The translations under genes were made by a program, and so were the position numbers. A model generated the notes under the pieces. That model had not been told where the DNA came from, searched no databases, and saw nothing but the letters and a program-made list of their open reading frames with translations. DNA of 64,000 nt from a virus: the IMG/VR virus record IMGVR_UViG_3300008448_000032, positions 1 through 64,000 of that record; one strand, written 5' to 3'. Positions 1 through 8,247 of the stretch are shown one piece after another (position 1 is the first letter of the stretch; every line of letters starts with the position of its first letter).

Positions 1-1
1 A

Positions 2-436
2 ATCTTAGCTGCTGCTAACGTTGTTGCTAACAGAGGAAGAAGAGGTCCTGCTAACTTTATCGTTACTAACGCTAACGTAGCAAGTGCACTTCAAGATATC
101 TCTCAGTTCACTTTCGCTCCTTTCTCAAACACTCTAACTCAAAACAACGGTACACTTTACCCTGTTGGATCTCTAGCTGGTATGACTGTATACGTAGACC
201 AAAACATGAGATACGACGATACAAGGGTATTGATTGGTAGAAAAGGTGGAGATGATGAGCCAGGATTGAAATTCATGCCTTACATGATGGCTGAGTCTAT
301 CCAAACTATCTCTGAAGGTACAATGTCTCCGAAGATAGCGGTTAAATCAAGATACGCTCTTGTAGAAGCTGGTTTCTTACCAGAAACTATGTACTTAACA
401 TTCTATGTTAATGTACCTACAGGAGGTTTAGCTTAA
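2..436 (+). CDS. Major capsid protein, gp23-like (3' part only)
   Basis: The reading frame is open from base 2 to the TAA at 434-436, so only the last 144 residues are in the window. The peptide contains GRRGPANFIVTNANVASAL, then a segment AGMTVYVDQNMRYDDT and a C-terminal KSRYALVEAGFLPETMYL. This order matches the C-terminal half of T4-type gp23 capsid proteins (GRRG-NFI, VYIDQ, K-RYG). The product would form the hexamers of the phage head. By eye its codon use differs from its neighbours: of ten Asn codons nine are AAC, while most other genes here use mostly AAT. This is expected for a very highly expressed gene. A strong terminator follows directly. Confidence 0.85.
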   Translation: MLAAANVVANRGRRGPANFIVTNANVASALQDISQFTFAPFSNTLTQNNGTLYPVGSLAGMTVYVDQNMRYDDTRVLIGRKGGDDEPGLKFMPYMMAESIQTISEGTMSPKIAVKSRYALVEAGFLPETMYLTFYVNVPTGGLA

Positions 437-456
437 TCCTAACCTAACTTAATAGA

Positions 457-485
457 AAGTCCTAAGGAAACTTAGGACTTTTTTA
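457..485 (+). terminator. Intrinsic terminator after capsid gene
   Basis: A perfect 10-bp stem (AAGTCCTAAG / CTTAGGACTT) with a GAAA tetraloop is followed by a T run. It lies 20 bases after the capsid stop codon. Confidence 0.9.
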
Positions 486-492
486 TTGTATA

Positions 493-502
493 AGATATAT
501 AC
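493..502 (+). promoter_or_regulatory. Candidate late promoter box (AGATATATAC)
   Basis: A copy of the GATATATA element found throughout the window, here 23 bases before the ATG of the homing endonuclease and just after the capsid terminator. Confidence 0.4.
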
Positions 503-524
503 AATCTATACAATATTAGGAATC

Positions 525-2267
525 ATGAAACTATCTAAAGAATTAGAAGAGATAATAGAAGGTATAAAAAAATACAACGAAGAAGGTAAAAATTCTACGG
601 GATTTTTTACCTTAATCCGGAATCGTTCTAATATATTATCTGAGATAATATCCCTAACTTCTTTTTTGGATTCTAAGTACGGGTTTCCTGAAATAGGCCA
701 GAGGGTTTATCATATAAAGGAATCCCTAACCCAAATTCCCAGATGCCATTGTTCTCTCCCACTGAGGTTTCATAGGCTAAATACCGGGTATTTTTCTACT
801 TGCGGGAATAAGAAATGTAAGGATTCGGTTAAGGTTAACACATTTCGAAAGACGATTAAAGAAAAATATGGGGATTCTTATTTTAAGGAAGGATCCCCAG
901 CAAGAGAAAAATATAAATCTACAATGTCGGCTAAATATGGGGTAGATCATAATTTTAAATCTAAGGAGATTAGAGATAATATAAAAAATACATTAAAGGA
1001 AAAATACGGGGAAGATTCTCCACTAAAAAATAAAAAAATACTGGAAAAAAGAAATTTAACTTGTGAAAATAGATACGGAACTCTAGATTTTTTAAATTCC
1101 GATAAGGCCAGGGAAACTAATTTGGATAGATATGGATTTACAAATCCAATGAAAAACGGAGACATATCTAGAGGAGTTACCGAGAGTTCATCTAGAACTA
1201 AAAGAAAACAATTAGAAGATAAACTTGGGGTTTATCTTATGGATTTAATATCATATTCTACCGAAAGATGTGACGTTTTTTGCAATAGATGTAATGCTAA
1301 TTCTTTTCTGCATTCGGTAACAATTAATGCAAAGCTGAGATCCCAAATAGATCCTTGTTCTAAATGCAATCCTAATTTACACAATAGATCTCTTTTGGAA
1401 GAAGAAATGGCAGGATTTATAAAGGATATTTATTCGGGGGAAATTAAATGCAACGATAGATCTATTTTTTCTGGATCCCCTAAATTTTCTGAATGCGATG
1501 TGTATTTACCAGAGATCCAGATTTCTTTTGAATTTAACGGATTATATTGGCATTCTGAAGCTTATAAAGATAAAAAATACCACCAGGAAAAATCTCAATT
1601 TCTTTTAGATAAAGGAATAAGACTCCATCACATATGGGAAGACGATTGGAATTATAAAAAACCTATTGTAAAATCTATGATATCTTCTTCTATAGGAAAA
1701 TATGAAAGGAAAATATTTGCAAGAAAATGCCAAATATCGGAAGTTCCTAAAAAAGAATATAAAAGATTTTGTGAGGATAATCATCTTAAAGGGTATTGCC
1801 CGGCGAGTAGAGTTTTTGGTCTTTATTATGAGGGAGAATTAGTTTCTCTTATGAGTTTTTCAAAAACAAGAAAATTAATAGAAAGCAAAAATACTTTTTA
1901 TGACTATGAATTAATAAGAAGCTGCAGCAAATTAAATACCCTTATTGTTGGGGGGGTTTCTAAGATAGTTAAAAATTTCATGAGAAATTCAAATGGATCA
2001 CTAGTTACATATTGTGACATTTCGTTTTCCCCCGATCATACAAAAACTTCTTATTCTAAATGTGGATTTGGATTAGTTTCTAAAACAGATCCTGGGTACT
2101 ATTGGGTAATAGACGGAAGAAAATCCAATAGACTCAATTGGACAAAAAAGAAATTGGTTTCTTTGGGGCACGATCCTAAAGAAACAGGAGATTACATAAT
2201 GAATTCTTTAGGGTATTATAAAATCTGGGATTGTGGTAATTATAAATTCGAAATGGTTCCTAAATAA
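525..2267 (+). CDS. Free-standing homing endonuclease, EDxHD (Vsr-like) type
   Basis: I choose the ATG at 525 (580 aa); an upstream in-frame ATG at 486 would start inside the T run of the terminator. The N-terminal part has a Cys cluster (CHC near residue 74, then CGNKKC). Next come several short repeats around (K/R)YG-x-(D/N)xxxK (about residues 110-225), a DNA-binding repeat style common in phage homing endonucleases. The probable nuclease core is at about 325-375: ECDVYLP, ISFEFNGLYWHSE, KYHQEKSQFL and LHHIWEDDW, as in Vsr-fold EDxHD enzymes. The C-terminal third (NHLKGYC, VFGLYYEGELVSLMSFSK, YELIRSC) looks like a GNAT/Mom-type fold often attached to such enzymes. It stands alone between the capsid gene and the next operon, as expected of a selfish insertion, and has no capsid-targeting signature. 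Confidence 0.85.
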   Translation: MKLSKELEEIIEGIKKYNEEGKNSTGFFTLIRNRSNILSEIISLTSFLDSKYGFPEIGQRVYHIKESLTQIPRCHCSLPLRFHRLNTGYFSTCGNKKCKDSVKVNTFRKTIKEKYGDSYFKEGSPAREKYKSTMSAKYGVDHNFKSKEIRDNIKNTLKEKYGEDSPLKNKKILEKRNLTCENRYGTLDFLNSDKARETNLDRYGFTNPMKNGDISRGVTESSSRTKRKQLEDKLGVYLMDLISYSTERCDVFCNRCNANSFLHSVTINAKLRSQIDPCSKCNPNLHNRSLLEEEMAGFIKDIYSGEIKCNDRSIFSGSPKFSECDVYLPEIQISFEFNGLYWHSEAYKDKKYHQEKSQFLLDKGIRLHHIWEDDWNYKKPIVKSMISSSIGKYERKIFARKCQISEVPKKEYKRFCEDNHLKGYCPASRVFGLYYEGELVSLMSFSKTRKLIESKNTFYDYELIRSCSKLNTLIVGGVSKIVKNFMRNSNGSLVTYCDISFSPDHTKTSYSKCGFGLVSKTDPGYYWVIDGRKSNRLNWTKKKLVSLGHDPKETGDYIMNSLGYYKIWDCGNYKFEMVPK

Positions 2268-2281
2268 ACAGAATTGAAATA

Positions 2282-2292
2282 GATATATAATT
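2282..2292 (+). promoter_or_regulatory. Candidate late promoter box (GATATATAATT)
   Basis: Lies in the short gap after the homing endonuclease and ends 14 bases before the ATG at 2307. It probably drives the co-directional genes from 2307 to about 7621. Confidence 0.55.
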
Positions 2293-2306
2293 AAAAAAGT
2301 TTAAAT

Positions 2307-3380
2307 ATGAAAAATATACCTTCTTTCAAACAATTTAATGAAAACTATTCACTTTTAGAGTCTGCTGATTCTAGATTAGAATCTATGTATTATGATTTAA
2401 AGAACGAAGCATCTATAGAAGAATCTTTGGTTACTATAAACGAAGGTCTTTTTGGCAACATGCTAAAAAATTGGGCTTCTAAAACTTTCTTGGGACCTTT
2501 AGGACTTTCTAAAGTTAAATACATAGATAAAGCTAGAGATATCCATTTAGGTCTTGAATTGCAATTATTGGCAAAAAAAGACGATTATGAGACTTCGTTA
2601 GAAAAATATAACGAAGAGATGGATAAACTTTCTTCCGATGTAGAAGGGGATAAACCTAGGATAGAAGCTATAAAAAAGAAAATAGAGGAGGAAAAAAGAA
2701 CTTTTGATGCATACGCAAAATCTCAAAGACTTAAAATCGAAAAAGCTAAAGAAGTTATAGAAGCAGCAATCGATGGAAATGAGAGAAGGAGAGTTTACGC
2801 AGACGCTGGAATGGCTGAGGATAAAATAATTTTAGCAGAGAAAGAATACGATTATGCTAAAAAAAGATCTTCTTCTGAGGATCTAGATGAATTGAGCGAT
2901 AGAATTAAAACATTAAGATCTAATCTAGAAGAAAAAATAGAAAAATTCAAAAAAAGTGAAGAGAAGAAAGACAAGAAAGAAGAGGAGATAACTAAGGATC
3001 AAAAAGAAATTATGGGAGATCCTATTGCAAAAAGAATAATAGACAAGGTTAAAAAAATTAGACCTAAAGGAATTATTGATATTACTGAAGATGTTAAGAA
3101 AGATATAGCTACTTTAGAAGCAGACGAAGAAAGACTGAAAGAAGAGATTAAAAGAAAATCTTCTACCGCTGGAAAAATACAGAAAGAAAAATACAGAAAA
3201 AGACTTAGGATTATCCAAGCTGAGATAGAAGGAAGAAAAAAACAATTAGAAGTTTTAAGAGGACTAGGGAAAGATTCCATAACTATAACTAAAAATCTAA
3301 AAAATCCTAAAAAATCACAGGAGGTTTTAGATAAAATAGCAGAGATAGACATGGAAGCTGAATCTGAAAAATCTAAATAA
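2307..3380 (+). CDS. Coiled-coil protein with capsid-targeting-like N-terminus
   Basis: This 357-aa protein is very rich in Glu and Lys and has long heptad-like stretches from about residue 85 to the end, so most of it should be coiled coil. I recognise no enzyme domain. The N-terminus MKNIPSFKQFNENYSLLE|S has the F-x2-F pattern and an L-x-E site at residue 18. A second I-x-E|G site lies in VTINEGLFGNML (about residues 44-55), a stretch resembling the start of the next gene's product (LYEGNFFDKVKNLL). It is the first of four tightly spaced genes (2307-7028) for helical proteins. By analogy with T4 internal and core proteins it may be a packaged head or prohead-core protein. Function otherwise unknown. 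Confidence 0.7.
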   Translation: MKNIPSFKQFNENYSLLESADSRLESMYYDLKNEASIEESLVTINEGLFGNMLKNWASKTFLGPLGLSKVKYIDKARDIHLGLELQLLAKKDDYETSLEKYNEEMDKLSSDVEGDKPRIEAIKKKIEEEKRTFDAYAKSQRLKIEKAKEVIEAAIDGNERRRVYADAGMAEDKIILAEKEYDYAKKRSSSEDLDELSDRIKTLRSNLEEKIEKFKKSEEKKDKKEEEITKDQKEIMGDPIAKRIIDKVKKIRPKGIIDITEDVKKDIATLEADEERLKEEIKRKSSTAGKIQKEKYRKRLRIIQAEIEGRKKQLEVLRGLGKDSITITKNLKNPKKSQEVLDKIAEIDMEAESEKSK

Positions 3381-3397
3381 AATTAAAATATAAAGAT

Positions 3398-4288
3398 ATG
3401 AACGTATCCTTTGAAGAATGGGAATCTCTTTACGAAGGAAATTTTTTCGATAAAGTAAAAAATTTATTAAGTAAATCTTTGGGAGGAGCTGTCAGCAAAT
3501 TAGATGAATTAGCTCAATCATACAGGAAAAGCGAAGCTGATTATATAAAAGACTGGGATAACGGTAGTATAGAAAAGGATAAACTGGAAATAGAATTAGC
3601 CCAATCTAAAAGTGATCCTGCTGAGATTAAAAAGATAGAGAGAATGATCAAAAGGAATAGAGATGTTCTAGCTACTGCTCAGAGAGCAAGAACGGATAGA
3701 GCTGAAGCTATAGACAAAAAAGCTAGATCTATTTGTAAAAATAATGAAAGATTGGGTACTTATTGGGATGTAGAAATTTCGAGAATTAATGCCGAAATTT
3801 CAGAAAGACTCCATAGAAAAGCAAAAGATCTTAATGACGAATCCGAAGCTTCTAAATTGTACGATATTTACCAAAGAGCTTTAATGACCTCAAAAAATAA
3901 AGAGGAAGAATTTAAATCTAAATTCGGATCTTCTTTTGCTGAAGAGGGTATTAGATCTAAAGATTTGGGGGGAGATGCAGGAGAAGGAACCGATGCTTCT
4001 CAAGAATTATATTTAAATCTACCTATTAAGGAATTTACTTCCAAGGTAAAATCTCTTTCCCCTAAAGAAAGAAGATCTTTAGTTTCCAGACTTGTAAAAG
4101 AAAGAAACGAAAGATACGTTGCCATGGATATAGAACAGGATTCTTTAATCAAACAATTAGATTCTAAGAAATTAAAAGGTAAAGATCTAGAAGAAGAAAA
4201 ATCTAAAATAAAATCTGCTAAAGAAAAATACCTAGAAGAAATAAGGGATCTTAGAGGAAAAATAACCATTGCTAGAAGAAATGATTAG
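3398..4288 (+). CDS. Helical Lys/Glu-rich protein with capsid-targeting-like N-terminus
   Basis: This 296-aa, charged, predominantly helical protein begins MNVSFEEWESLYE|GNFF. That gives F-x2-W and then L-Y-E|G at residues 11-14, a good prohead-protease-like site. The segment NFFDKVKNLLSKSLGGAVSK is amphipathic and resembles GLFGNMLKNWASKTFLG of the upstream gene, so the two may be distant relatives. The middle holds long coiled-coil stretches. It starts 17 bases after the previous stop and its stop overlaps the ATG of the next gene (ATGATTAG), indicating translational coupling. Likely an internal head or core protein by inference; no enzymatic motif seen. Confidence 0.7.
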   Translation: MNVSFEEWESLYEGNFFDKVKNLLSKSLGGAVSKLDELAQSYRKSEADYIKDWDNGSIEKDKLEIELAQSKSDPAEIKKIERMIKRNRDVLATAQRARTDRAEAIDKKARSICKNNERLGTYWDVEISRINAEISERLHRKAKDLNDESEASKLYDIYQRALMTSKNKEEEFKSKFGSSFAEEGIRSKDLGGDAGEGTDASQELYLNLPIKEFTSKVKSLSPKERRSLVSRLVKERNERYVAMDIEQDSLIKQLDSKKLKGKDLEEEKSKIKSAKEKYLEEIRDLRGKITIARRND

Positions 4289-4574
4289 ATTTAATACTTT
4301 TAAGAAATTAGGAATCTTTAATTTTTTGAACGAGGCAGAAAGTACGGATACCCTAATTAGAAAATCCGAAGAGAATCTTTCTTTAAAATTTGATGCTCTT
4401 AAAGAAGCTAAAGCAATGAAAAAACCGGGAGATATTAAATCTAAGATAGATAGCATAAATAAACAATCCCAGATATACATAGAAATCTCTAACTCTCTTA
4501 AAACATTAGGAGCTTTATACCAGAAAAAGTCTACCGAAAAAAAAGAAGTACAAGGAACAGGGGATATATACTAA
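4281..4574 (+). CDS. Small helical protein with capsid-targeting-like N-terminus
   Basis: I choose the ATG at 4281, which overlaps the previous stop (ATGATTAG), rather than an in-frame ATG 12 bases upstream. This gives 97 aa beginning MIRFNTFKKLGIFNFLNE|AEST, one of the clearest copies of the signature (F-x2-F, then L-N-E|A at residues 16-19). The rest is short, charged and probably helical. It sits third in the 2307-7028 run of helical proteins. Function unknown; size and composition suit a small internal head protein. Confidence 0.65.
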   Translation: MIRFNTFKKLGIFNFLNEAESTDTLIRKSEENLSLKFDALKEAKAMKKPGDIKSKIDSINKQSQIYIEISNSLKTLGALYQKKSTEKKEVQGTGDIY

Positions 4575-4583
4575 AACGAAAAA

Positions 4584-7028
4584 ATGAAGAATATTTCCAT
4601 ATACAATCCAATTGCAAAAATGATATTAAAAGAACACAGTTCTTTAATACTAGAAAGCGAAAAAGTAGATGCTTTAATTTCTAAAATATCTGATAATGCA
4701 TTGAATTGTTTTAAAATCGTTAATTTCGATCTTGCTCCTAAAAGAGAAAGAAACCCCAATATAATGAGGGACAAACTTTCTAGTATATCGGGTTCTAAGA
4801 GTGTAAAAACTTTAACTTCTAAATTGATAGACTACTCCGAAAATTCCGAATTAGCTAATAGCAAATACCACGAGGTAAAATCCGAATATATTTCTGCTTT
4901 AAAAAAATTCTGTAGAGCTTTGGTTAGAACTTCAGAACTATCTAAAGATAAAGAATCGGAAATATTAAAAAGGTTTAAAACCCCTCCTGCAAATCTTCAA
5001 AATGCTTTAGATTCTATATCGGAAAGAGCAAAAGACGAAAAAAAGAAATTAGAAGAATCTATTTATTTTATTAATGAATCGCACGTTGGATTTAATACTA
5101 GATTAGATTTTATAAAAAAATCACTGGTAAATCTTCTTTCTTCTGCAGAAGGTAAAAATCAAAAAAATGGATACGGAAGAGACTGGAAAAGAATATTCTT
5201 GGAGCTCGATGAAAAAAGAAGAGTTCTGGATAAGCCAGAAATGGGGTATTCTGAAAGAGGAAGAAAATCTTTAGAGGATTTGGAAAAACAAATTCATAAA
5301 TTTTCAGATGAATTCAACAATGCTTTAGTTCAATCTGTAAATAAAGCTATACAGGGAATTGAAGAGGATGACGAAGTTATAAAAATTTATTCCGATGTAA
5401 CCGAATTGGCTCATCGTGCTCTAGATGATCTCACAAGGGCCAAGGCTCAACAATCGATGGTTTTTAAAGAAATCCTAGATGATTTTGATAATAAAGAAGC
5501 TACGGTCTCTAAAACGATATTTCCGTTAAGCTTAGGGGACAAAGATTCGGATAAAAAAATATGTGGGACCAGACTTATTTCTAATATACAAAAAGCTCTT
5601 TCTTCTATACCTTCCGCTTCGGATGTTATTTCTAACGAAGGAGGGGTAAATGGGGTTTATAATATAGCTTTAAAATCTGTTATTTCTACTATCCAGAAAT
5701 TGGAAGGAAATAAGAACACAAACGGAGAGATAGATAAAACTCTTTTAGATTCTATTCTTGCCTCAGATTGGGTTTCTGCTGATGATAAAAAAAGAATCCA
5801 AAAATCCATAGAAAATATAATGGATAGAGTTGACGAATCCAAAAAAATATTAAGTTTTGATGACGTGGTTTCTCCTTTGTACGAGAATAGGATAGTCATT
5901 AAAAATTCGGAATTTGCAAAAGAACTTTCGGTACAATATGCAAACGCTTTAGAGGATGCTCCTAAAGACTATAAAAATTCAGATTACAAAAAAGGAGAAG
6001 TCTATCAACTTTCTAAATCTTTAAGAAAAGCTTATAAGATAAGTATAGAAGATGAGGATTTTATAAGAGAAGATGGGGATCTAAAATCTTCATATTCACC
6101 AGAATTTATATCTGCTTGGAATAAAGCTTTATCCGAAATAGAAGACCCTGAAGAATATTCATATTTCTATTTTAATGAGGGATTATATTCGATATCTTTA
6201 GAGACAACATCTTTGAAAACCCCTTCGAACTGGCCAAAGTGGAGAAAAGATAGAAAAATAGAAGAAGCGGATAATGAGGATCTTGTTGATTTTATAAGTA
6301 ATTATCTTAAAGGATGGAAAACTTTAGGTATGATAAAACCTGAGTACAGATACACTAAGATTAGAAAATTAATATCAGAAAATCTAGAAAAAGAAGATCT
6401 AAAATATTCCGAAGCTTATACTAAAATGAAAAGCTCTATCCGATATAAAGATGTACCTTATATAGATTATCAAGATTTAAAAAGCGACATAAAAGAAGCT
6501 ATAGAGAATATAATCCATAAAAATAGAAGAGAAATGGATTTAGATAGAGAAGAATTCGTAGGACTAAACAATTTTTTAGTTTCTTTAGCAAATTCTATTA
6601 CTTTCGACGGGGAAAAATTCATAAGCTGTTTAAAATGGATACACGATAATGTTCTGGGAGAAAAGACCTGTAAAAAGGTAGCTTCTGAGGCATTCACATC
6701 TACGGAACAAACGGATAAAGAAACTGGAAATCTCTTAACTTTCGACGGTAATTCTTTAATGGTTCTCCCTTATAAGAATCTACTCCGAAACATGGACATA
6801 AAGAAAGCAGATAAGAAATGCCCAGATTCAATTTCAGGGTTTAGACCTATTATAAATCTTAGTTCTTCAGATTCTCCAATATTAAAAATATTATCTAGAA
6901 ATTTAGGTTATATAACTTCTACGATATTTCCTTCTATTGAAAATCATTTAAAAAGGATGAATTCCGATTCTTTTGGAAAAATTCCTAACGTTTCCCCATT
7001 TAAATGTTTCGATGCGGAAGAAAAATAA
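4584..7028 (+). CDS. Large helical protein, possible internal head protein
   Basis: This 814-aa protein is largely alpha-helical and charged, with no motif I can assign. The start MKNISIYNPIAKMILKEH is followed by SSLILE|SEK, an I-L-E|S site at residue 24 that fits the capsid-targeting pattern less tightly than its neighbours. The C-terminal 150 residues look more globular (TFDGEKFISCLKWIHDNVLG, GNSLMVLPYKNLLRNMD, GFRPIINLSSSDSPILKIL). It starts ten bases after the previous gene. Its end overlaps the region before the Nudix-like gene, whose ATG follows at 7034. Probably packaged or a core component by context only. Confidence 0.65.
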   Translation: MKNISIYNPIAKMILKEHSSLILESEKVDALISKISDNALNCFKIVNFDLAPKRERNPNIMRDKLSSISGSKSVKTLTSKLIDYSENSELANSKYHEVKSEYISALKKFCRALVRTSELSKDKESEILKRFKTPPANLQNALDSISERAKDEKKKLEESIYFINESHVGFNTRLDFIKKSLVNLLSSAEGKNQKNGYGRDWKRIFLELDEKRRVLDKPEMGYSERGRKSLEDLEKQIHKFSDEFNNALVQSVNKAIQGIEEDDEVIKIYSDVTELAHRALDDLTRAKAQQSMVFKEILDDFDNKEATVSKTIFPLSLGDKDSDKKICGTRLISNIQKALSSIPSASDVISNEGGVNGVYNIALKSVISTIQKLEGNKNTNGEIDKTLLDSILASDWVSADDKKRIQKSIENIMDRVDESKKILSFDDVVSPLYENRIVIKNSEFAKELSVQYANALEDAPKDYKNSDYKKGEVYQLSKSLRKAYKISIEDEDFIREDGDLKSSYSPEFISAWNKALSEIEDPEEYSYFYFNEGLYSISLETTSLKTPSNWPKWRKDRKIEEADNEDLVDFISNYLKGWKTLGMIKPEYRYTKIRKLISENLEKEDLKYSEAYTKMKSSIRYKDVPYIDYQDLKSDIKEAIENIIHKNRREMDLDREEFVGLNNFLVSLANSITFDGEKFISCLKWIHDNVLGEKTCKKVASEAFTSTEQTDKETGNLLTFDGNSLMVLPYKNLLRNMDIKKADKKCPDSISGFRPIINLSSSDSPILKILSRNLGYITSTIFPSIENHLKRMNSDSFGKIPNVSPFKCFDAEEK

Positions 7029-7033
7029 TCCCC

Positions 7034-7621
7034 ATGAAACATCTAATACTTTTCGAAAATTATAGAAACGAACACGATTTAGAAACTCTAAGGGATTATC
7101 TTATCAAATTTAATTTACCTGTAGAAAAATGGGGTAAAGGGTATGCAAAAACTTTAAATCATCTTTTTTTAGAAATAGAATCAGGAGAATGCAGGCTGGT
7201 AGAAGAAAATAAAATCCTAATAAGAGAAATAGAATTTGTTATGTGCCAGATCTACTATTCAGAAGGGGGAAATATTCTTAAGCTGATAGAGGAAAAACAG
7301 GTATTTATAGACGGAAGAACTAGAGTAAGAGAAAAAGAATCTTCAGTTTCCGAAAAAATGAAAATAGGAGAAGATCCAGAAGAATCCCTAATTAGAGGAA
7401 TAGAAGAGGAATTAGGAATTTTATTAGAAAAAAATCAGATAATTCAATTGGACGGGGTTGACGAGGATGAAGAATCCCAATCTTTTCCCGGACTTATGAC
7501 CAGATACAAAGGACATAGTTTCGAATGTTTTTTAAACGAGGACCAATTTAATCCTAAAGGGTATGTCGAAACCCAAAAGGACAAAAAGACTTATTTTATC
7601 TGGAAAGAATCCACTATTTAA
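7034..7621 (+). CDS. Nudix-like protein
   Basis: I start at ATG 7034 (MKHLILFENYRNEHD, 195 aa); an upstream in-frame ATG at 7004 lies inside the previous gene. Residues around 110-130 read KIGEDPEESLIRGIEEELGI, which follows the second half of the Nudix box (E-x7-R-x-U-x-E-E-x-G-U). The usual RE is RG and the first Gly of the box is missing. Nudix enzymes hydrolyse nucleoside diphosphates linked to another moiety. The changes may alter or abolish catalysis, so the fold is better supported than the activity. The N-terminus MKHLILFENY resembles other tagged proteins here (MKHIKLFESF, MKKIKLFENY), which hints at packaging. Confidence 0.6.
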   Translation: MKHLILFENYRNEHDLETLRDYLIKFNLPVEKWGKGYAKTLNHLFLEIESGECRLVEENKILIREIEFVMCQIYYSEGGNILKLIEEKQVFIDGRTRVREKESSVSEKMKIGEDPEESLIRGIEEELGILLEKNQIIQLDGVDEDEESQSFPGLMTRYKGHSFECFLNEDQFNPKGYVETQKDKKTYFIWKESTI

Positions 7622-7688
7622 TTTTTTTAATACAATAAAAATCTTATATTTATAAGAAACTATTGTTGTATTTTTTTCTATTATATTC

Positions 7689-8243
7689 ATGATCTACATA
7701 TTCGAAGGAGCTAGAAACTCGGGAAAAACTTTTCTTTCCGATTACACAAGTAAAACTTTTGGAGTTCATAAGTTTAAATTTGATTTCGTAAATTATTTTA
7801 AAGGGCTAAAACTAACTAGTGAAAATAGCAGAGAAACTCATTTTTTTGCTATGGGGAAAGAGCTGATGTTAATGCAACTATCTAGAGATCTAGGAATAGA
7901 AGATTTTATATTAGACCGAGGAATAATAACAGTTTTTTCCTGGGCTCTTCTCGAAAAAAGAATAACGGAAGAAGAAGTAAAATCCCAAATAAAATTTATA
8001 TGTGACAATAGACTTATGGATGGAATTTCTATAATTTATGTAGAAGGGGATAACCCCGATGGATCTTCCAGAAATAAAGATATATGGGATCAATTTGATT
8101 CCAATCCAGAAGAAAAAAAATGGTGTGATTTTGTCATAAATGAATTTGAAATTAATGGATTTAAAATTTTATATTTTAGAAATAATTTTTCAGTAAAAGA
8201 TCTCGAGAATATAAAAATTGTTTTTGGGTCTCTAAAGAATTAA
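7689..8243 (+). CDS. P-loop nucleotide/polynucleotide kinase-like protein
   Basis: This 184-aa protein begins MIYIFEGARNSGKTF, a Walker A loop (G-x4-GKT, residues 7-14) at the extreme N-terminus as in thymidylate, deoxynucleoside and polynucleotide kinases. FILDRGIITVFSWALLE near residue 75 resembles the DR-x-x-S segment of thymidylate-kinase-like enzymes. It would phosphorylate a nucleotide or similar substrate in the cytoplasm; the substrate cannot be told. The gene is followed four bases later by asparagine synthetase, so the two are probably co-transcribed. No capsid-targeting signature. Confidence 0.65.
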   Translation: MIYIFEGARNSGKTFLSDYTSKTFGVHKFKFDFVNYFKGLKLTSENSRETHFFAMGKELMLMQLSRDLGIEDFILDRGIITVFSWALLEKRITEEEVKSQIKFICDNRLMDGISIIYVEGDNPDGSSRNKDIWDQFDSNPEEKKWCDFVINEFEINGFKILYFRNNFSVKDLENIKIVFGSLKN

Positions 8244-8247
8244 AATT

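Noticed and set aside
7622-7688. TTATATTTATAAG region as a promoter or terminator
   Set aside because: The palindrome is short and AT-only and does not match the GATATATAAA pattern well enough to call.
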